NCBI RefSeq assembly: GCF_003121705.1
Contig: NZ_PYHR01000002.1
Coordinates: forward strand, 868,001-932,000
Reading direction: 5' to 3'
Length of the DNA stretch: 64,000 bases
Origin: Serinibacter arcticus
GTDB lineage: Bacteria; Actinomycetota; Actinomycetes; Actinomycetales; Beutenbergiaceae
Shown: one piece after another, positions 37,220 to 54,317 of the stretch
Position numbering within the stretch: position 1 is the first letter of the stretch
Layout of the letters: each line of letters opens with the position of its first letter
Notes under the pieces: generated by a model
What the model saw: the letters and a program-made list of their open reading frames with translations, nothing else
Told to the model about the DNA's origin: nothing
The model's database searches: none
Made by a program: the position numbers and the translations under genes

Positions 37220-39933
37220 AAGAGTCGCTCCTCCTCGTCTTCCTCGTCCGCGTCGTCGGACTCGTCCGTCATGGCGTTCTCGGTGCTCGTCGTGGGCTCG
37301 GCCTCCGCCTCGACGACGGGCTCCGGCTCGACGACGGGCTCCGGCTCGACGACCGGCTCCGGCTCGACAACAGCCTCAACCTCAGGCTCCGCCTCAACGA
37401 CCGGCTCCGGCTCGACAACAGCCTCAACCTCAGGCTCCGCCTCAACGACCGGCTCCGGCTCGACAACAGCCTCAACCTCAGGCTCCGCCTCAACGACCGG
37501 CTCCGGCTCGACAACAGCCTCAACCTCAGGCTCCGCCTCTACGACGGGCTCCGGCTCCGCCTCGACGACGGGCTCCGCCTCAACGGCATCCTCCGCCTCG
37601 ATGGCCTCGACGACGTCGATCACGTCGTCGTCGTCGAAGGCGGCGCGCTCAACGGGAGTCGACGAGACCGGGTCCACCACGGAGTCCTCGTCATCGTCCT
37701 GCTCGTCGTCTCGGTCGTCCGCGTCCGAGGGCTCGTCGTCGTGGTACGTGACGTCAGGCTCCTCGTCGAGATCGAAGACGACGATCTCCTCATCCGGCTC
37801 AGGAGTCACGTCGCCGACCTTCGCCTCGAGCTCGGCCGCCTCGGACTCACGGCCCAGCGCCCGCAGGGCTGGGATGCGAGCCTCGTCGACGCGAGCCTTC
37901 AGCTCGACGTCGCCGGCGGGGATCGTCAGCTCCTCGAGGAGCAGGAGAGCAACCTCGGTCTCGCCCATGTCCAGGCGTGCGCCCGACTCGACGAGGGTGA
38001 GCTCGACTCGCTCGGCCGGCTCGACCTCGCCAGCCTCGCGAATCACGGCGATCGCACGCTCAGGGCGTCCGAGACCGCGCTCGGCATCAGCCTCGAGGGC
38101 GCGGTGAGCGTCGACACCGCTCAGACGACGAGCTGCTCGGATCTCACGCAGGGCGTCGGCGTAGCGGGCCGTGGCGTAGGAGGTCAGCGCCAGAGCCTCG
38201 CGAACGATGTCGATCCGCGCGGCGCGGCGGAGCGCCGCCAGCGCGTGCTCGTGGGCGAGCTCGGGCTCGACATCGACCAGCCGGCCGGCCATCACCAGGT
38301 GTCGACCGACGGTCTCGGCGTTCTCCTTCGTCAGACCACGAAGGCTGCGGCGTGTCTCGCGGTCGAGCATCGAGAACTCGATCTCGTCAGGCAGGTACGG
38401 GTCCTCGACCCGCTCAGCTCGTCGCTCCTGACCCGGGCGAAGCGTGCGCTCCCCCTGCGGGGCGAACGACCCTCGCCGATCGTCCCCGCGGTCGCGGTCG
38501 TCGCGGCCGCCACGCTCGTCGCGCTGGCCACGGCGGTCGCCGCCCGAGGAACGTCCGTCGCGACCCTGGTACCCGCCGGTGCGAGGCGCACCACCGCGGT
38601 CGTCGCGGTTGCCCTGGTAACCGCCGGTGCGGGGCCCGCGGTCGTCACGACCCTGGTAGCCACCGGTGCGAGGAGCTCCACCGCGGTCGTCACGGTTGCC
38701 CTGATAACCGCCGGTACGAGGCGCGCCACCGCGGTCGTCGCGGTTGCCCTGATAGCCACCGGTGCGAGGTCCGCGGTCGTCGCGGTTGCCCTGATAACCG
38801 CCGGTACGAGGAGCTCCACCGCGGTCGTCGCGGTTGCCCTGATAGCCACCGGTGCGAGGTCCGCGGTCGTCGCGGTTGCCCTGATAACCGCCGGTACGAG
38901 GAGCTCCACCGCGGTCGTCGCGGTTGCCCTGATAGCCACCGGTGCGAGGTCCGCGGTCGTCGCGGTTGCCCTGATAACCGCCGGTACGAGGAGCTCCACC
39001 GCGGTCGTCGCGGTTGCCCTGGTAACCGCCGGTACGAGGGGCGCCACCGCGGTCGTCGCGGTTGCCCTGGTAACCGCCGGTGCGGGGCCCACGGTCGTCA
39101 CGACCCTGGTAACCGCCGGTGCGAGGAACTCCACCGCGGTCATCGCGGTTGCCCTGGTAACCGCCGGTGCGGGGCCCACGGTCGTCACGACCCTGGTAAC
39201 CGCCGGTACGAGGAACTCCACCGCGGTCATCGCGGTTGCCCTGGTAACCGCCGGTGCGGGGCCCACGGTCGTCACGACCCTGGTAACCGCCGGTACGAGG
39301 AACTCCACCGCGGTCATCGCGGTTGCCCTGGTAACCGCCCGTGCGAGGGGCGCCACCGCGGTCGTCGCGGTTGCCCTGGTAGCCACCGGTGCGAGGTCCG
39401 CGGTCATCGCGGTTGCCCTGGTAACCGCCCGTGCGAGGGGCGCCACCGCGGTCGTCGCGGTTGCCCTGGTAGCCACCGGTGCGAGGTCCGCGGTCATCGC
39501 GGTTGCCCTGGTAGCCACCGGTGCGAGGTCCGCGGTCATCGCGGTTGCCCTGGTAGCCACCGGTGCGAGGTCCGCGGTCATCGCGGTTGCCCTGATAGCC
39601 ACCGGTGCGAGGTCCGCGGTCATCGCGGTTGCCCTGATAGCCACCGGTACGAGGGGCGCCACCGCGGTCATCGCGGTTGCCCTGATAGCCACCGGTACGA
39701 GGGGCGCCACCGCGGTCATCGCGGTTGCCCTGATAGCCACCGGTACGAGGTCCACGGTCGTCACGACCCTGGTAGCCGCCCGAACGCGGAGAGCCACCAC
39801 GATCGTCGCGGTTGTTACCGGTGCGGGGGTAGCCACCGCGAGGCGAAGAACCGCGATCCCCACCCTGGCGACGGTCGCTGCCGCCTCGGGAGTCGTCGCG
39901 CTTGCCTCGATCGGGACGAGAGTCCTCGGCCAT
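37216..39933 (-). CDS. Arg/Gly/Tyr-repeat and acidic-repeat protein with helical (TPR-like) core
   Basis: A 905-residue protein in three parts. Residues about 1-505 are basic and low in complexity: about 28 GGYQG motifs in 13-16 residue units of the form [11 protein letters not shown](GAP)RT. Residues about 505-711 are a helical repeat domain starting [20 protein letters not shown] with TPR-like helices ([20 protein letters not shown]). Residues about 711-905 are strongly acidic and include four 16-residue copies of a Glu/Pro/Val unit. ATG 39933 has CAGGAG upstream; a longer in-frame opening to 40152 lacks a binding site. It heads the cluster and overlaps the HAD gene. Core-domain homologues seem common in actinobacteria, but I know no function. 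The N-terminal part resembles RGG/YG RNA-binding, condensate-forming regions by composition only. Confidence 0.85.
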   Translation of the reverse strand: MAEDSRPDRGKRDDSRGGSDRRQGGDRGSSPRGGYPRTGNNRDDRGGSPRSGGYQGRDDRGPRTGGYQGNRDDRGGAPRTGGYQGNRDDRGGAPRTGGYQGNRDDRGPRTGGYQGNRDDRGPRTGGYQGNRDDRGPRTGGYQGNRDDRGPRTGGYQGNRDDRGGAPRTGGYQGNRDDRGPRTGGYQGNRDDRGGAPRTGGYQGNRDDRGGVPRTGGYQGRDDRGPRTGGYQGNRDDRGGVPRTGGYQGRDDRGPRTGGYQGNRDDRGGVPRTGGYQGRDDRGPRTGGYQGNRDDRGGAPRTGGYQGNRDDRGGAPRTGGYQGNRDDRGPRTGGYQGNRDDRGGAPRTGGYQGNRDDRGPRTGGYQGNRDDRGGAPRTGGYQGNRDDRGPRTGGYQGNRDDRGGAPRTGGYQGNRDDRGGAPRTGGYQGRDDRGPRTGGYQGNRDDRGGAPRTGGYQGRDGRSSGGDRRGQRDERGGRDDRDRGDDRRGSFAPQGERTLRPGQERRAERVEDPYLPDEIEFSMLDRETRRSLRGLTKENAETVGRHLVMAGRLVDVEPELAHEHALAALRRAARIDIVREALALTSYATARYADALREIRAARRLSGVDAHRALEADAERGLGRPERAIAVIREAGEVEPAERVELTLVESGARLDMGETEVALLLLEELTIPAGDVELKARVDEARIPALRALGRESEAAELEAKVGDVTPEPDEEIVVFDLDEEPDVTYHDDEPSDADDRDDEQDDDEDSVVDPVSSTPVERAAFDDDDVIDVVEAIEAEDAVEAEPVVEAEPEPVVEAEPEVEAVVEPEPVVEAEPEVEAVVEPEPVVEAEPEVEAVVEPEPVVEAEPEVEAVVEPEPVVEPEPVVEPEPVVEAEAEPTTSTENAMTDESDDADEEDEEERLF
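37351..37542. repeat. four tandem 48-bp repeats in the acidic tail
   Basis: Copies at 37351-37398, 37399-37446, 37447-37494 and 37495-37542 are identical apart from one base near the end of the last. Each encodes 16 residues built from EPEPVV and [10 protein letters not shown]. Identity at third positions shows recent tandem duplication or gene conversion. Confidence 0.95.
38561..39780. repeat. tandem array of 39/42/48-bp units encoding GGYQG repeats
   Basis: About 27 intervals between GGYQG codon blocks, in three lengths: [15 protein letters not shown] (48 bp), [10 protein letters not shown] (42 bp) and GRDDRG-PRT (39 bp). Several types alternate regularly, which indicates expansion of two-unit blocks. 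Because all units are multiples of three, other frames also stay open. Confidence 0.92.
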
Positions 39934-40335
39934 GTGTTCTGCTCCTGTCTGCGGGGAACCCTTGCGGCTCAACCACGCGTGGTCGTACTCCCGCTGCACT
40001 ACCAACAGGACCACCCAACGATAGTCGCCATCGGCCGTCCGTGCCGACCAGGTTTGGCCCAGCGACACGTGTCCCCTGGCACACCGGCCCTCGGCACGAC
40101 TCTGCCCCCAGCCGGAAACCCGTGACCTGGCATGAACCGCAGATCCCAGCACGCACTAGCCAAACCCTCACCACCCCGGCGCGCCACGCCAGTGACGACG
40201 TCGACAGCTCGGCACCCACTGGCTGGAACCGGCGTCTCCCATCGGCGCCTGCTGAGTGTTGGGTTGTTGCCGGTGACACGCCGGTGGGGGCGGCAGGAAG
40301 TCAGCACTCACCAAGAGAGAAGTGCCCGGGAATGG
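39934..40335. other. intergenic region between the rRNA operon and the repeat-protein gene
   Basis: About 400 bases that should hold the promoter of the repeat-protein cluster. TATCGT on the minus strand near 40018 could be a -10 box but no -35 is clear. I see no tRNA, small RNA or credible small gene here. Confidence 0.4.
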
Positions 40336-40369
40336 CGAAAGGCCCCACCCTTGCGGGTGGGGCCTTTCG
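40336..40369 (-). terminator. rho-independent terminator of the rRNA operon
   Basis: A perfect 15-bp stem, CGAAAGGCCCCACCC with GGGTGGGGCCTTTCG, closed by a TTGC loop. It lies directly after the 5S gene. The stem is one of the strongest in the window. Confidence 0.9.
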
Positions 40370-40376
40370 AATGGGT

Positions 40377-40494
40377 GTTCGGCGGTGTCCTACTCTCCCA
40401 CCCCGTCTCCAGGGCAGTACCATCGGCGCTGAGGGGCTTAGCTTCCGGGTTCGGAATGGTGCCGGGCGTTTCCCGCCTCGCTATGGCCGCCGTA
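40377..40494 (-). rRNA. rrf: 5S ribosomal RNA
   Basis: On the minus strand the sequence runs TACGGCGGCCATAGCGAGG to GGTGGGAGAGTAGGACACC, with the conserved CCGAACCCGGAAGCTAAGCC in the middle. The 118-base length is normal. Ends are approximate to a few bases. It is the last gene of the 16S-23S-5S operon. Confidence 0.95.
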
Positions 40495-40568
40495 ACTCTG
40501 TCGAACTGTCAAACACAACCCCACCCAACCCAGGCAGTACCCGGGTCGGGGGTGTGTTGGTGGTTCGG

Positions 40569-40587
40569 GAACCGCACAGTGGACGCG
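40569..40587 (-). other. 3' arm of the 23S processing stem
   Basis: In the transcript CGCGUCCACUGUGCGGUUC just after 23S is complementary over 19 positions, with one G-U pair, to the arm at 43746-43764 just before 23S. This is the expected RNase III processing stalk. Confidence 0.75.
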
Positions 40588-40624
40588 TCGCAACATATTT
40601 TGAGCTTGTTGGTGTGGTGAAGTG

Positions 40625-45687
<5,063 letters not shown>

Positions 45688-45892
45688 AAAACTAACCCCA
45701 CCACACCCGAAAGCACGACGGGAATCATTTAACGACAATGATCCAAGCAAAAACCCGAACAACCACAACCCCCCAAAAGGAGCCATGACGCCCAGGCAAA
45801 ACAAAAACAGTCAACCAAACCCCACAACGCATCTCCCGAAGGACCGCGCCACAGAACCCGGCCAACAAATGGCATCAAGTTCACAAACACAC

Positions 45893-45910
45893 TGTTGAGT
45901 TCTCAAGCAA
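45893..45910 (-). promoter_or_regulatory. boxA-like antitermination element in the rrn leader
   Basis: TTGCTTGAGAACTCAACA on the transcript, followed by GTGTGTTTG, matches the boxA/boxC arrangement described for actinobacterial rRNA leaders. A related boxA copy is in the 16S-23S spacer. Confidence 0.65.
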
Positions 45911-45974
45911 CACACCACGCCAGCCCATCCACACCCCAAACCCTGGGGCCCGGACCAACCGGGGCAACTTCTCT

Positions 45975-46003
45975 AACTTACATCCTCTGCGAACCCCGGT
46001 CAA
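45975..46003 (-). promoter_or_regulatory. rRNA operon promoter, proximal
   Basis: On minus, TTGACC (46003-45998), a 17-base spacer and TAAGTT (45980-45975). The start would be near 45968, about 280 bases before 16S. Confidence 0.75.
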
Positions 46004-46127
46004 ATCGACCCGATTCCTTCAGATTCAGCTGGTTGAACTTCCGCCCGAGATGATCTCGTTCGTTCCAGTTCTTCGTTCGCATCCGCACTTTCCGGCCTGG
46101 CCGGTCTGCTCTGCGCAACGGGTTGAT

Positions 46128-46156
46128 AACTTACGCAGAACGCGGTGGGCTCGCAA
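46128..46156 (-). promoter_or_regulatory. rRNA operon promoter, distal
   Basis: On minus, TTGCGA (46156-46151), a 17-base spacer and TAAGTT (46133-46128). It has the same -10 and spacing as the proximal promoter 153 bases downstream, so the operon has tandem promoters. The 126 bases from 46157 to 46282 before it hold nothing else recognisable. Confidence 0.65.
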
Positions 46157-46282
46157 GTCGGCCTGCACCCCGGGCGTGTCGCCCGAGTGGCCCGGACCAC
46201 GCCGATCGTTCTGACCTGCACGAACGCTGCGCAACGGTCCCGACCGGCACCCGCGAGCCCCGCGAGCGCCGGCCGGTTGAGC

Positions 46283-47553
46283 TCAGTCCTGGTGCGGACG
46301 GGTGGCCACGGCGAGGTTCCGTCGCCCCGACGGATGAGGACGTGGCGCCCACCCAGGAGGTCGTCGGCGACGAGCACGCGCTCGACGTCGTCCTGCTTGA
46401 CGTTGTTCACGTACGCCCCACCCTCCCCCACGGCGCGACGTGCCTCGTTGCGTCCCTTGACGAGACCGGCGGCCACCAGGGCGTCGACGAGGGTGGTCTC
46501 CCCGGGGACGAGGTCCGCGGTCGGGAGCTCCGCCACCGCCGAGTCGAGCGTCGCGCCGTCGAGCTCGCGCAGCTCGCCCCGCCCGAACAGGGCCGCGCTC
46601 GCCGCCTCGACGGCCGCCGTCGCGCCGGCGCCGTGCACGAGCGACGTCACGTCGGCCGCGAGCGTTCGCTGGGCCGCCCGCAGGTGCGGGCGCTCCGCGG
46701 TCTCCGCCTCGATCGCCTCGATCTCCTCGCGCGTGCGGAAGGTGAAGGTCCGCAGCCAGCGCACGGCGTCGGCGTCCGACGCGTTCACCCAGTACTGGTA
46801 GAAGGCGTACGGGCTCATCATGTCCGGCGCGAGCCACACGGCGCCGCCCTCGGTCTTGCCGAACTTGGTGCCGTCGGCCTTGGTGATCAGCGGCGTGGTC
46901 CAGGCGTGCACGGAGCGCTGCTCGGCCTTGCGGATCAGCTCCACCCCCGAGAGCAGGTTCCCCCACTGGTCGCTGCCGCCGGTCTGCAGCGTCACGCCGT
47001 AGCGACGGTTCAGCTCGAGGTAGTCGTTGCCCTGCAGGAGCTGGTAGCTGAACTCGGTGAACGAGATCCCCTCGTCCGAGGCCAGCCGCCGCGCGACCGT
47101 GTCCTTGGCGAGCATCGTCCCCATCCGGAAGTGCTTGCCGATGCTCCGCAGCAGGTCGATCGCCGTCAGCTCGGCCGTCCAGTCGAGGTTGTTGACCATG
47201 CGGGCACCGTTGGCGGAGTCGAAGTCGAGGAACGGCTCGATCTGCGCCCGCAGCCTGTCGGCCCACTGCGCGACGACGTCACCCGAGTTGAGCACGCGCT
47301 CACCTGACTGGCGCGGATCCCCGATGAGGCCCGTCGCTCCCCCGACCAGCGCGATCGGGCGGTGGCCGGCGAGCTGCAGGTGGCGCAGCAGGATCAGCTG
47401 CACGAGATGGCCGTGGTGCAGGCTCGGCGCCGTCGGGTCGAACCCGGCGTAGTAGGTCACGGGGCCGGCGGCCAGCGCTGCACGCAGCGCAGCCTCGTCG
47501 GTGGTCTGGGAGACGAGCCCGCGCCAGCGCAGGTCCTCGATCAGGTCGGTCAC
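46283..47553 (-). CDS. tyrS: tyrosyl-tRNA synthetase, frameshifted at its C-terminus
   Basis: A class I synthetase of about 423 residues. GTG 47553 follows GAGGA. The HIGH-like motif is HHGHL, the KMSKS-like motif is KFGKT, YYAGFDPTAPSLH is the usual N-terminus, and the S4 domain is at the end (LVKGRNEARRAVGEGGAYVNN). One base is missing from the CCCC run at 46325-46328. With it restored the protein ends LIRRGRRNLAVATRPHQD at 46283, as in relatives. Without it translation runs about 94 residues into the rRNA promoter region, which is not credible. The gene is essential, so the break is very likely a sequence error. Confidence 0.92.
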
Positions 47554-47624
47554 GTCGGTGTCCTCGGTTCGCTTGCGAAGTCGTGCGGTGGATGAAGAAG
47601 AGTCGGGGCGCGGTACGGCTGAGG

Positions 47625-48302
47625 TCAGACGGCGCGGTAGCGCGACACGGTCGGGTCGCCGCTCAGCCAGTACCGCCACGGATAGGTCGCGAGGCCACCG
47701 TCGCCGGAGACCCCGGTGCGCGGACCGCTCTGCCACGGCCCCGAACGGATCTCGGGCACCCGGAGGCCGGCGACGGCGTCGGGCATCCGGTGGCCGTCGG
47801 CCGCGTCCACGCTCGTGCCGTCGTGCTGGCCCTTGATGCCGAGTGCCGTCGCGAGCCTGGCGGGCCCGCTGGCCAGGTCGCGGTCCGCCTTCGAGCTCGA
47901 GCGACGACTCCGGGCGAGCTCCACCCCCTCGACGATCTCCCCCGCCCGGAGCAGCACGGCCGAGGCGTTGCCCTCCGTGCCCGTCACCACGTTGGCGCAC
48001 CAGTGCATGCCGTAGGTGAAGTAGACGTAGAGCCGTCCGGGCGGGCCGAACATCGTCGCGTTGCGCGGCGTGCGGCCCCGGTAGGCGTGCGAGCCGGGGT
48101 CGTCGGACCCGCCGTAGGCCTCGACCTCGGTCAGCCTCACGACGACGGTGCCCTCGGCCGATGCGACGGACAGCAGCCCCCCGAGCAGGTCGGGCGCCAC
48201 CTCCTGCGCGCTGCGCGCGAACCAGGCACGACCGGGGACGTAGAGGGCCCGGCTGCTCCGGGCAGGGGCGCCCGACGCCATCGAACCGTCGTCGTCACCC
48301 AT
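47625..48302 (-). CDS. 3-methyladenine DNA glycosylase, AAG/MPG family
   Basis: A 225-residue base-excision repair enzyme related to human AAG. Markers are [43 protein letters not shown] and [12 protein letters not shown]; the Glu of VEAY is the catalytic base and the Tyr of YVYFTYG intercalates in DNA. ATG 48302 has GGAAGG upstream. It lies between tyrS and a P-loop kinase on the same strand, a common actinobacterial order. It removes alkylated purines such as 3-methyladenine. Confidence 0.92.
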   Translation of the reverse strand: MGDDDGSMASGAPARSSRALYVPGRAWFARSAQEVAPDLLGGLLSVASAEGTVVVRLTEVEAYGGSDDPGSHAYRGRTPRNATMFGPPGRLYVYFTYGMHWCANVVTGTEGNASAVLLRAGEIVEGVELARSRRSSSKADRDLASGPARLATALGIKGQHDGTSVDAADGHRMPDAVAGLRVPEIRSGPWQSGPRTGVSGDGGLATYPWRYWLSGDPTVSRYRAV

Positions 48303-48335
48303 GACGGCGATCCTTCCACACGGTGCCCACCGGCC

Positions 48336-51061
<2,726 letters not shown>

Positions 51062-51065
<4 letters not shown>

Positions 51066-52009
51066 GAGGCCCCCGCCAGGAACGTCAGGACCGCCTTCTG
51101 GGCGTGCAGGCGGTTCTCGGCCTCGTCCCAGATGACGGCCCGCGGCCCGTCGAGCACGTCGGCGGTGATCTCCTTGCCGCGGTAGGCGGGCAGGCAGTGG
51201 AGCACGACGGCGGTCGGGTCCGCCAGCTCGAGCAGGTCGTCGTCGAGCTGGTAGGGCAGGAACACCTGCTCGCGCGCCGTGCTCTCCGCCTCCTGGCCCA
51301 TCGACACCCAGGTGTCGGTGGCCACGGCGTCGGCCCCCACGACCGCGTGCCGCGGGTCGGTGTGCACCGCGACGGCCGCGCCGGTCTCGGCGGCGATCGC
51401 CTTGGCCCGCGCCAGGATGTCGGCGCGGGGGGCGAAGTCGGCGGGGCACCCGATGTGCACGTCCATGCCGGCCAGCGCCCCCGCGAGCAGGTAGGAGTGC
51501 GCCATGTTGTTGGAGCCGTCGCCGACGTAGGCGAACGTGCGTCCGGCCAGCGCGGGTCCGGACGTGGCGAGCCCGCCCGTGTGCTCGGCGACCGTGAGCA
51601 GGTCGGCCAGCGCCTGGCACGGGTGGAAGTCGTCCGTCAGCGCGTTGACGACAGGGACGTCCGAGTCGGCCGCCATCTTCTCGAGGTCGGACTGGTGGAA
51701 GGTGCGCCACACGATCGCCGCGACCTGGCGACCCAGGACCTTGGCGACGTCGGACACCGACTCGCGCTTCCCGATCTGCGCCAGCGCACCGTCGACCATC
51801 AGCGGGTAGCCCCCGAGCTCGGCGACCGCCGTGGTGAAGGAGACCTGCGTGCGCAGCGTCGGCTTGTCGAAGATGATCGCGACCGACCGCGGCCCGGCGT
51901 ACGGAGTGCGCGCGTGGCGGTCGGCCTTCAGCGTCGCCGCGAGCTCGAGCACCTCGCGCTGCTCGGCGCTGGTGAGGTCGTCGTCGGCGAGGAAGGAACG
52001 CGCGGTCAT
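51062..52009 (-). CDS. argF: ornithine carbamoyltransferase
   Basis: A 315-residue enzyme that joins carbamoyl phosphate to ornithine to give citrulline. The ornithine side is shown by [15 protein letters not shown] and the catalytic Cys motif [12 protein letters not shown]. The carbamoyl-phosphate loop is [12 protein letters not shown] in place of the common STRTR; its Arg-Thr core is kept, and I believe this form also occurs in other Micrococcales. The ATG shares one base with the argD stop. Confidence 0.93.
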
Positions 52010-53304
52010 CAGGCTGCTCCCGATCCACCGGCGGCGGCCCGCACCCCGGAGTCGATGATGGCGGGCAGGGCACGCGTGAACGTGGCGGCCTGCTCCGTGG
52101 TGAGGATCAGCGGCGGCGCGAGCCGCAGCGACGTCGGCGTGGGGGCGTTGACGATGAACCCGGCCGCCAGCGCGGCCGTCTGCACCGCGGCGGCCACCGG
52201 CTGCGCGAGCTCGACGGCGATGAGCAGCCCGTGGCCGCGGACCTCGCTCACCAGCGGGTGCGCCGCCGCGAGGTCGCTCCGCCAGGTGCGGCCGAGCTCG
52301 CTCACGTGGGCGAGCAGGTCGTCCCGCTCGATCACGTGCAGGGTCGCGAGGGCCGCCGCAGCCGCGACGGGGTTGCCGCCGAAGGTCGTGCCGTGGTTGC
52401 CGGGCTGCAGCAGCGTGGCCGGTCCCTCGCCGTAGGCGATGACCGCGCCGACCGGGATACCGCCGCCGAGACCCTTGGCGAGCGTGACGACGTCGGGCAC
52501 GACCCCGCCGCCGATGGCCGGATCGTGGTGGGCGAGCCAGGCGCCGCACCGGCCGACGCCGGTCTGGACCTCGTCCAGGACCAGCAGCGCGTCGTGGCGG
52601 GTGGCGAGCTCGCGCGCCGCGGCGAGGTAGCCGGGCGCGGGGGTGCGGACACCCGCCTCGCCCTGCACCGGCTCGATCACGAGCCCGGCGACGCCGCCGG
52701 CGGCGAACGCCTCCTCCAGCGCCGCGACGTCGTCGAACGGCACGTGCTCGACGCCGCCGGGGAGCGGCTCGAACGGCTCGCGGTAGGCGGCCTTGTGGGT
52801 GAGCGCGAGGGCCCCCATCGTCCGACCGTGGAACGCGCCCTCGAGCGCCAGCACCCGCGAGGTCCCGCGCGCCGCCCCGTGCCGGCGGATCATCTTGAAC
52901 GCGGCCTCGTTGGCCTCCGTGCCGGAGTTCGTGAAGAAGACGCGCGAGCCCGACGGCGCCTGCGCGACCTCGAGCAGGCGCTCCGCGAGCGTCACCTGGG
53001 TCGGGGTGGCGAAGAAGTTCGAGACGTGACCGAGCGTGCCCAGCTGCGCCGACACGGCGCTGACGAGCGTCGGGTGGGCGTGGCCCAGCGCGTTCACGGC
53101 GATGCCGCCGAGGAGGTCGAGGTAGCGGGTGCCGTCGGCGTCCCACACGTAGGCGCCCTCGCCCCGCACCAGCACGCCCTGCGGCGGGCCGAACGTGTTC
53201 ATGATCGCGTGGCCGTACCGCTGCGCCAGCTCGGCACCGGACGCGTTCCCGGTCGCGACCGGGGTGGCGGGGGGCGTGGGGGCGCTGATGTCGGTGTCGC
53301 TCAC
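52009..53304 (-). CDS. argD: acetylornithine aminotransferase
   Basis: A 431-residue class III PLP aminotransferase that makes N-acetylornithine. Markers are [45 protein letters not shown] with the cofactor Asp, and the PLP Lys in [14 protein letters not shown]. The last residues overlap argF by one base, and its ATG (53304) overlaps the argB stop in an ATGA. Confidence 0.95.
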   Translation of the reverse strand: MSDTDISAPTPPATPVATGNASGAELAQRYGHAIMNTFGPPQGVLVRGEGAYVWDADGTRYLDLLGGIAVNALGHAHPTLVSAVSAQLGTLGHVSNFFATPTQVTLAERLLEVAQAPSGSRVFFTNSGTEANEAAFKMIRRHGAARGTSRVLALEGAFHGRTMGALALTHKAAYREPFEPLPGGVEHVPFDDVAALEEAFAAGGVAGLVIEPVQGEAGVRTPAPGYLAAARELATRHDALLVLDEVQTGVGRCGAWLAHHDPAIGGGVVPDVVTLAKGLGGGIPVGAVIAYGEGPATLLQPGNHGTTFGGNPVAAAAALATLHVIERDDLLAHVSELGRTWRSDLAAAHPLVSEVRGHGLLIAVELAQPVAAAVQTAALAAGFIVNAPTPTSLRLAPPLILTTEQAATFTRALPAIIDSGVRAAAGGSGAA

Positions 53305-54317
53305 TTCTCGGTCCTCCTCGGCGCCGCGGCGCTCTCCTCGAACTCGGGCGCCCGGTCACCCGGCAGGACCATCGTGCCGACGCCGTCGGTGGTGAAGATC
53401 TCCAGGAGCAGCGCGTGCGCCGCCCGGCCGTCGATCACGTGCGCCTGCGGCACGCCGCCCTGGACGGCGCGCAGGCACGCCTCCATCTTCGGCACCATGC
53501 CGGAGGACAGGGTGGGCAGCAGCGCGGCGAGCGGCTCGGAACCGATGCGGCGCACCAGCGAGGATCGGTCCGGCCACGCGGCGTACAGGCCCTCGACGTC
53601 GGTGAGGACGACGAGCTTGCTCGCCCCGAGCGCGACGGCGAGCGCGGAGGCCGCGGTGTCGGCGTTGATGTTGAGGATCTGGGTCGGGTCGTCCTCGTCG
53701 ACGGCGATCGTCGAGACCACCGGGATCCGGCCGGCCGCGAGCACGTCGGCCACGGCCGCGGGGTCCACGAGGCTCACGTCGCCGACCTGTCCGACGTCGA
53801 TCTCCTCGCCATCCACGACCGCGGTGCGCCGCTTGCCGCGGAACAGTCCCGCGTCCTCGCCCGACAGGCCGATCGCGAGCGGGCCGCGCGCGTTGAGCAT
53901 CGTCACGAGGCGCCGCTGGACCTGGCCCGTCAGCACCATCCGGACGACGTCCATCGCTTCCGGCGTGGTGACGCGCAGGCCGCCCCGGAACTCGCTGGCG
54001 ATGCCGAGCCGGCCGAGCATCTCGCTGATCTGGGGACCACCGCCGTGCACGATGACGGGCCGCAGCCCGGCGCGCCGCAGGAAGGTGATGTCGTCGGCGA
54101 AGGCCTGCTCCAGCTCGGAGTCGACCATGGCGTTGCCGCCGAACTTCACCACCACGACGGCGCCCTCGAAGCGCTCCAGCCACGGCAGCGCCTGGATCAG
54201 CACCTCCGCCTTCTGGTAGGCGAAGAGGTCGCGCTCGGTGTCGAAGTAGAAGTCCTCGGGGACCTCGACCTCGGACGTCCCGGCGGGCTCGGACGGGCTG
54301 GGCTGGTTCTGGCTCAT
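53301..54317 (-). CDS. argB: acetylglutamate kinase
   Basis: A 338-residue amino-acid kinase that phosphorylates N-acetylglutamate. Typical features are [25 protein letters not shown] and [21 protein letters not shown]. An N-terminal arm of about 35 residues precedes the fold, and such an arm allows hexamer formation and arginine feedback inhibition in related enzymes. It overlaps argJ upstream and argD downstream by four bases each. Confidence 0.95.
   Translation of the reverse strand: MSQNQPSPSEPAGTSEVEVPEDFYFDTERDLFAYQKAEVLIQALPWLERFEGAVVVVKFGGNAMVDSELEQAFADDITFLRRAGLRPVIVHGGGPQISEMLGRLGIASEFRGGLRVTTPEAMDVVRMVLTGQVQRRLVTMLNARGPLAIGLSGEDAGLFRGKRRTAVVDGEEIDVGQVGDVSLVDPAAVADVLAAGRIPVVSTIAVDEDDPTQILNINADTAASALAVALGASKLVVLTDVEGLYAAWPDRSSLVRRIGSEPLAALLPTLSSGMVPKMEACLRAVQGGVPQAHVIDGRAAHALLLEIFTTDGVGTMVLPGDRAPEFEESAAAPRRTEK

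Noticed and set aside
37351-39780. CRISPR array
   Set aside because: Repeats are contiguous and in frame with no unique spacers, and no cas genes are near.
37198-40125. A 975-codon open reading frame on the plus strand antisense to the repeat protein, and long openings in other frames there
   Set aside because: All repeat units are multiples of three and GC-rich, so several frames stay open. The product (Val/Ala/Thr repeats) has no start signal, and the minus-strand frame has the ribosome binding site and conserved core.
46000-46282. C-terminal extension of TyrS of about 94 residues
   Set aside because: It follows a one-base deletion, is unlike any TyrS tail, and covers the rRNA promoters.
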